Shown here: positions 5,902 through 9,771 of the stretch, piece by piece
How positions within the stretch are numbered: the stretch's first letter is position 1
Layout: the number at the start of each line of letters is the position of its first letter
Source: an uncultured Collinsella sp.
GTDB taxonomy: Bacteria; Actinomycetota; Coriobacteriia; Coriobacteriales; Coriobacteriaceae
Direction: 5' to 3'
Length of the DNA: 9,771 bases
Assembly: GCA_958407555.1 (NCBI GenBank)
Contig: CATYJC010000065.1
Span: 1 to 9,771, forward strand
Notes under the pieces: model-generated
The model's input: the letters and a program-made list of their open reading frames with translations, nothing else
Database searches by the model: none
Told to the model about the DNA's origin: nothing
Made by a program: the position numbers and the translations under genes

Positions 5902-7170
5902 ATGAATACCGACCTGATTGATATCAAGATACGCGCCGTCGAGGGTGGCGTTACGGCAGCGGCTGGCTTTAAGGCCGCAGGCATCCATGCAGGATTCCGG
6001 AAGAATCCCGAGCGCTTGGACTATGCGCTCGTCGTGCCCGATAAGCCCTGTCCCGGCGCCGGCGTGTTTACGAGCAACCGCTTTTGCGCGGCGCCCGTGC
6101 AGGTGAGCCGTGCCAACCTGGGCGGTGCGGACAAGGGCTATGGCATCATCGCCGGCGTTTCAATCAACTCCGGCAACGCGAATGCCGCCACGGGCGAGAC
6201 CGGCCTTGCCTGCGCGCGAGAGACATGCAACATCGCCTCGCAGGTCATCGGCTGTGAACCCCAGCAGATCCTAGTTGCATCCACAGGCGTGATTGGACAG
6301 ATTCTGCCGATCGACACGTTTGAGACGGCCGTTCCGTCCGCCTACGAGGCACTCTCTGCCCATGGCGGTGCCGATGCGGCCCGTGCCATCATGACGACCG
6401 ATACGCACTCCAAGGAGTATGCCGTTCGCTACCGCAGTGAGGCTGCGGGTCATGCGGGCAACGCTTATACGGTGGGCGGCATGTGCAAGGGCTCGGGCAT
6501 GATCATGCCCAATATGGCCACCATGATCGCGGTCATTACTACCGATGCCCCCGTCGAGCCGTCGGCGCTCCACGCCCTGTTGCTCTCGACCGTTAAGCAG
6601 ACCTTCAATAAGGTGACGGTCGATTCCGATACCTCGACCAACGACACCTGTATCATACTTGCTTCTGGCGCTGCTGCCGCTGAAGCCGAGGCTATCGTCG
6701 AGGGCACTGACGCCTTTGACGAACTGGCCTTTGCCGTGCACGAGGTGTGCGAGAGCCTGGCGCGCAACATCGCGGCCGATGGCGAGGGTGCTTCAAAGCT
6801 CGTGACGGTTAACATTACCGGCGCCGCCAACGACGAGGAAGCCGATATCGCCGCCCGTGCCGTCGCCAACTCGCCGCTCGTCAAGACCTGCATCGCCGGT
6901 CACGACTGCAACTGGGGCCGCGTCGCCATGGCGCTCGGCAAGTGCGGCGTGAAGTTTAACCAGGAAGACGTTTCCATCGACATGATGGGCATGCCTGTCT
7001 GTCGCGACGGTCTGACTGTTCCCTTTGACGAGGACGAGGCTCTGCGACGTTTTGAGGCGTCTGAGATCGTGATCTCGGCCGACCTGGGTGCAGGCGACGC
7101 GGCAACGACCGTGTGGACCTGCGACCTCACGCACGAGTACATCTCCATCAACGGCGACTACCGTTCCTAG
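5902..7170 (+). CDS. argJ: Glutamate N-acetyltransferase / ornithine acetyltransferase (ArgJ)
   Basis: This 422-residue enzyme moves the acetyl group from N-acetylornithine to glutamate, giving ornithine and regenerating N-acetylglutamate (the cyclic arginine pathway). Some family members also use acetyl-CoA; which type this is cannot be read directly. Key family features are GVTAAAGFKAAGI (16-28), GVFTSNR (54-60), SGNANAATG (90-98), the STGVIG oxyanion-hole motif (127-132), and the self-cleavage site PNMATM with nucleophile Thr207. The precursor should split before Thr207 into alpha and beta chains. Near the C-terminus GHDCNWGR carries Cys where the family usually has Pro, and the end NGDYRS fits the family. 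The ATG has AAGGAG (5885-5890) about 11 bases upstream, a rather wide spacing. The gene sits between argC and argB. Confidence 0.96.
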   Translation: MNTDLIDIKIRAVEGGVTAAAGFKAAGIHAGFRKNPERLDYALVVPDKPCPGAGVFTSNRFCAAPVQVSRANLGGADKGYGIIAGVSINSGNANAATGETGLACARETCNIASQVIGCEPQQILVASTGVIGQILPIDTFETAVPSAYEALSAHGGADAARAIMTTDTHSKEYAVRYRSEAAGHAGNAYTVGGMCKGSGMIMPNMATMIAVITTDAPVEPSALHALLLSTVKQTFNKVTVDSDTSTNDTCIILASGAAAAEAEAIVEGTDAFDELAFAVHEVCESLARNIAADGEGASKLVTVNITGAANDEEADIAARAVANSPLVKTCIAGHDCNWGRVAMALGKCGVKFNQEDVSIDMMGMPVCRDGLTVPFDEDEALRRFEASEIVISADLGAGDAATTVWTCDLTHEYISINGDYRS

Positions 7171-7250
7171 ATTCCAGGCACGCTGCGCATCTTGCCGCAT
7201 TGCGGACAGCGAAGCACGGCGTGATAACGATACGAAAGACGAGGCAGATT

Positions 7251-8231
7251 ATGAAATTCGCACGCGACTGTCGTTCGAGCGAATCCAACGAAGCAACCGC
7301 GCAGCTGCTGTTCGAAGCGCTGCCGTGGATTAAAAACCTGACCGGCAAGACGGTCGTTATCAAATATGGCGGAGCCGCCATGGTCGACGAGCAACTGCGC
7401 CGCGACGTGATGAGCGACATCGTTTTGCTCAAGATCATCGGCATGCGCCCCGTCATCGTGCATGGCGGCGGCAAAGCCATCAACGAGGCACTCAGCCACT
7501 ATGACATCCCTGTCGAATTTAAGAACGGGCAGCGCGTGACTACGCCGGCGACCATGGATATCGTGCGCGAGGTGCTGGGCGGTAAGGTTAACCAGGAGTT
7601 GGTCGCCGCCATCAACCACCACGGTAATTTGGCCGTAGGCGTGTCGGGCAGTGATGCCGGCACGCTCATCGCCGAGCCGCTCGACCCCGAACTCGGTCGC
7701 GTGGGCAAAGTGACGCACGTCAACACCGACTTTATCGAGCGCTTGCTCGATAGCGAGTACATTCCCGTAATCGCTACCGTCGCGGCGGGGGAGGACGGCG
7801 GCTTCTTCAACATCAATGCCGATACCGCCGCCGGCGCCGTTGCGGCAGCGCTTCATGCGCACAAGGCGATTTTTTTGACTGACGTCGACGGTCTGTACAA
7901 GGACTTTAGTGATAAGGACTCGCTCATCTCCAACCTGACGCTCGACGAGGTCAACGAGATGCTCTACGGCGGAGAAGTCGACAAGGGCATGATTCCCAAG
8001 CTGCGCGCCGCCGTCGATGCGCTTGCTGCTGGCGTGTTCCGAGCTCACATCATCAACGGCACGACGCCGCACTCGCTGCTGCTGGAGCTGCTGACCGATA
8101 CTGGCGTCGGTACCGTGATCCACTCCACCGAGACGGCCTACGAGTTCGATACGCATCCGCATCCGCTTTCGACGTTTGCGGCGCGTCTGACCGAGAACCT
8201 CGACGAGGTCGAGAAGCTCCAGACGGTCTAG
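7251..8231 (+). CDS. argB: Acetylglutamate kinase
   Basis: This 326-residue amino-acid kinase phosphorylates N-acetylglutamate with ATP, the second and usually feedback-controlled step of arginine synthesis. Conserved elements are VIKYGGAAM with K38 (36-44), HGGGKAIN (71-78), NGQRVT with R95 (92-97), NINADTAAG (187-195), FLTDVDGLY (208-216) and GMIPKLRAAVDAL with K250 (246-258). The N-terminal helix (about 8-30) before the kinase core is the type found in arginine-inhibited hexameric enzymes, so feedback inhibition is likely. The protein is longer than most ArgB, with a tail of about 36 residues after GTVI (287-290). The usual SG-K-D motif reads SGSDAGTL (132-139). I chose the ATG at 7251 with GAGG (7241-7244) upstream; the frame stays open to 7113, but that part overlaps argJ. 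There is an 80-base gap after argJ. Confidence 0.95.
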   Translation: MKFARDCRSSESNEATAQLLFEALPWIKNLTGKTVVIKYGGAAMVDEQLRRDVMSDIVLLKIIGMRPVIVHGGGKAINEALSHYDIPVEFKNGQRVTTPATMDIVREVLGGKVNQELVAAINHHGNLAVGVSGSDAGTLIAEPLDPELGRVGKVTHVNTDFIERLLDSEYIPVIATVAAGEDGGFFNINADTAAGAVAAALHAHKAIFLTDVDGLYKDFSDKDSLISNLTLDEVNEMLYGGEVDKGMIPKLRAAVDALAAGVFRAHIINGTTPHSLLLELLTDTGVGTVIHSTETAYEFDTHPHPLSTFAARLTENLDEVEKLQTV

Positions 8232-8300
8232 CCGACCCGCGGTCGTCGCGTCCCTGCACCCATAGCCCTGCGCCGTACGGCGCCCAACGAAAGGCATCTC

Positions 8301-9584
8301 ATGTCACTTGCAACTCAGCAATCGCTCGAATCCCATTACGTTATGCATACCTTTGGTCGCTCGCCGGTAGAGTTTGTCGAAGGTCACGGTATGAAGCTCA
8401 TCGGTGACGATGGTCGTGAGTATCTCGACTTTCTCGCTGGTATTGGCGTGTGTAGCCTAGGCCACGGTAATCCTGCAGTGCTTTCGGCGCTCGAGGCTCA
8501 GACCAAAAAGCTTCTGCATGTGTCTAACTACTTCTACATCGAGCAACGTGGCCAGGTCGCGGCGCTGCTGTCCAAGCTCGCTAACGACGACGTGGACAGT
8601 GCACGCGTGATTGCCGATGCCATCGCCGCCGGTGATGAGACCACGGCAGCTGCGCTCGGTGCTCCGACGGCGGGCGAGCAGGTGTGGGAGACGTTCTTTG
8701 CCAACTCCGGCGCCGAAGCCAACGAGGGCTCGATGAAGCTCGCGCGTCTGTACGCCAAGCGTGCTGGTAACGGCGGCAACACCATCGTATGCATGCGTGG
8801 CGGCTTCCACGGCCGTACGCTCGAGACCATTGCCGCCACCATGCAGGATTGGCTACAGGACAGTTTCCGTCCGCTGCCGGGTGGCTTTGTGGCCTGTACG
8901 CCCAACGATGTCGACGAACTGCGTTCGATCTTTAAGCAGCTGGGAAGCGAGGTCTGCGCCGTCATGCTCGAGCCGATTCAGGGCGAGAGCGGCGTGCACC
9001 CCATGACCGAGGAGTTTATGGCGGCGGCGCGCGACTTGGCACACGAGGTGGGCGCCGTTCTTATCGCCGACGAGGTCCAGTGTGGCATCTTCCGCTCCGG
9101 CAAGCCGTTTGCATTCCAGACCTATGGCGTGGAGCCCGACATTATGAGCCTTGCCAAGGGCATTGCCGATGGCGTGCCCATGGGTGCCGTGGTGGCAAAG
9201 AAGGAGATCGCCGACGTGTTTAAGCCGGGTGACCACGGCTCGACCTTTGGCGGTAGCTGCTTGGCTGTCGCGGCGTGCGCCGCGACGCTCTCTGCGCTCG
9301 TGCGCGGCGATTTTGCCGAGCATGCTGCCAAGGTGGGTGCTTATATGGAGCAGGCGCTGGCTAAGCTTCCGCATGTGGTAGAGGTGCGTGGTCGCGGCCT
9401 GATGCTCGGCTGCGATCTGGACGATGCCGCGGGTGATGCACGCGACGTTGTAGCCCGTGCATTGGGGGCTGGTGCCGTGATCAACGCTACAGGCGCACAT
9501 ACGCTGCGCTTCCTTCCGCCGCTCGTGTGCGAAGAGGCCGACGCGGACAGCCTAATCGAGATCCTGTCGGACGTTTTGGTCTAG
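8301..9584 (+). CDS. argD: Acetylornithine aminotransferase
   Basis: This 427-residue PLP-dependent class III aminotransferase converts N-acetylglutamate semialdehyde and glutamate to N-acetylornithine and 2-oxoglutarate. Visible features are DFLAGIGVCSLGHGNP (43-58), FFANSGAEANE with the phosphate-binding SGA (132-142), GGFHGRTL (167-174), EPIQGESGV (224-232), the cofactor-ring aspartate in ADEVQ (D257), and the PLP-binding lysine K286 in SLAKG. STFGG completes the cofactor site. Two oddities are an insertion of roughly 20-25 residues around 96-128, just before the FFANSG strand, and FRSGK in place of the common GRTGK. The start ATG follows GAAAGG. A perfect palindrome, GCGCCGTACGGCGC (8270-8283), lies in the 69-base gap after argB. 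It is the last gene of the operon and a strong terminator follows. Confidence 0.95.
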   Translation: MSLATQQSLESHYVMHTFGRSPVEFVEGHGMKLIGDDGREYLDFLAGIGVCSLGHGNPAVLSALEAQTKKLLHVSNYFYIEQRGQVAALLSKLANDDVDSARVIADAIAAGDETTAAALGAPTAGEQVWETFFANSGAEANEGSMKLARLYAKRAGNGGNTIVCMRGGFHGRTLETIAATMQDWLQDSFRPLPGGFVACTPNDVDELRSIFKQLGSEVCAVMLEPIQGESGVHPMTEEFMAAARDLAHEVGAVLIADEVQCGIFRSGKPFAFQTYGVEPDIMSLAKGIADGVPMGAVVAKKEIADVFKPGDHGSTFGGSCLAVAACAATLSALVRGDFAEHAAKVGAYMEQALAKLPHVVEVRGRGLMLGCDLDDAAGDARDVVARALGAGAVINATGAHTLRFLPPLVCEEADADSLIEILSDVLV

Positions 9585-9611
9585 CGAGAGTAAAACATAG
9601 CCAGTTTGAAC

Positions 9612-9670
9612 GGGTTCCAGATTGTCGGTGCGTCATTTGATGCATCTTTGGACGGTCTGGAACCCTTTTT
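9612..9670 (+). terminator. Intrinsic terminator after argD
   Basis: GGGTTCCAGA (9612-9621) pairs perfectly with TCTGGAACCC (9656-9665). The stem continues inward with two G-T pairs and GTC/GAC (9624-9626 with 9651-9653). A second small stem, TGCGTC/GATGCA (9629-9634 and 9639-9644), sits in the loop. Five T residues follow the stem directly. This ends the argCJBD transcript. Confidence 0.88.
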
Positions 9671-9681
9671 GTCATCAATCT

Positions 9682-9701
9682 GCAAAGGCCACGGCCTTTG
9701 C
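9682..9701. repeat. Perfect short inverted repeat
   Basis: GCAAAGGCC and GGCCTTTGC form a perfect 9-bp inverted repeat separated only by AC. No T run follows, so it is not a standard terminator. With such a short spacer the RNA loop would need the inner pairs opened. It lies between the argD terminator and a tRNA-like stretch; its role is unknown. Confidence 0.5.
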
Positions 9702-9714
9702 GACAGACGTGCTG

Positions 9715-9743
9715 ACGGGTTCGAATCCCATGTACCGGGCCCA
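9715..9743 (+). other. tRNA 3'-end-like sequence (fragment)
   Basis: ACGGGTTCGAATCCCAT (9715-9731) looks like a tRNA T arm, with the invariant GTTCGAATC loop core. It is followed by a GC-rich stretch ending in CCCA (9740-9743), like an acceptor end. Against a complete tRNA: the T stem has a C-A mismatch, the CCA falls one base out of the usual register, and no matching 5' acceptor strand (CCGGTAC or similar) exists upstream. It could be a tRNA remnant, an attachment-site copy, or chance. Confidence 0.35.
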
Positions 9744-9751
9744 AACAAAAA

Positions 9752-9771
9752 CGGTCCCCTTTCGAGGACCG
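9752..9771. terminator. Hairpin at window end, possible bidirectional terminator (partial)
   Basis: CGGTCC (9752-9757) pairs with GGACCG (9766-9771) around an eight-base loop. An A run (9747-9751) precedes it, giving a T run on the opposite strand, so it can stop transcripts arriving from the right. Whether a T run follows on the + strand cannot be seen because the window ends here. Confidence 0.55.

Noticed and set aside
5847..5924. Small frame starting with ATG in the argC-argJ gap, as a possible leader peptide
   Set aside because: It runs through the hairpin into argJ in another frame, has no ribosome site, and its few arginine codons come after the hairpin.
7113..7250. 46-residue upstream extension of ArgB
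   Set aside because: It overlaps the end of argJ and is unlike ArgB sequence; the ATG at 7251 has GAGG upstream and starts the expected N-terminal helix.
7167..8297. 376-residue open frame on the minus strand
   Set aside because: It mirrors argB, whose motifs are unmistakable, and its sequence resembles no family I know.
9671..9743. A complete tRNA gene
   Set aside because: Only the T arm and 3' end look right; no complementary acceptor strand, D arm or anticodon arm can be built upstream.
1..9771. CRISPR arrays, transposases, toxin-antitoxin pairs or phage genes
   Set aside because: No spaced direct repeats or matching protein motifs were seen; all gene space is taken by flavin uptake and arginine genes.

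Overview
All convincing genes lie on the + strand, in high-GC DNA (roughly 60% by eye) with G/C-ending codons. There is no clear sign of a mobile element. The gene content suggests an actinobacterium, and I lean towards Coriobacteriia (Collinsella-like). The lineage is an inference from GC content, the fused ECF ATPase and the argCJBD order; no marker gene is present to prove it.

Region 1 (about 15-4438) is a flavin module. An FMN riboswitch leads directly into ribU (riboflavin-binding S component). This is followed, with overlapping stop and start codons, by one gene encoding both ECF ATPases fused head to tail (EcfA1-EcfA2) and by ecfT. Thirty bases later come two tandem paralogous genes for small FMN-binding split-barrel proteins (pyridoxamine-phosphate-oxidase-like). 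The whole set looks like one FMN-responsive unit: riboflavin uptake plus probable users of the flavin cofactor. Having the complete energising module (A, A', T) behind the riboswitch is noteworthy, because in many group II ECF systems that module is unlinked and shared.

Region 2 (4439-4695) is intergenic. It holds a 58-base, almost fully paired hairpin (probable terminator) and a 9-bp inverted repeat resembling paired ArgR operator halves just ahead of argC.

Region 3 (4696-9584) is an arginine operon, argC-argJ-argB-argD. It encodes N-acetyl-glutamyl-phosphate reductase, ornithine acetyltransferase, N-acetylglutamate kinase and N-acetylornithine aminotransferase. Together these make ornithine from N-acetylglutamate, with acetyl recycling by ArgJ. 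argF, argG, argH and argR are not in the window. A terminator-like hairpin with a T run sits between argC and argJ and could act as an internal attenuator.

Region 4 (9585-9771) has a strong intrinsic terminator after argD. It is followed by a short perfect hairpin, a sequence resembling the 3' end of a tRNA (T arm and CCA-like end, but no fitting 5' half), and a second hairpin cut by the window end.

I did not find an obviously new defence or mobile system. The most unusual items are the riboswitch-coupled RibU plus fused-ATPase ECF operon, the internal arg hairpin, the long intergenic hairpin, and the tRNA-like fragment.
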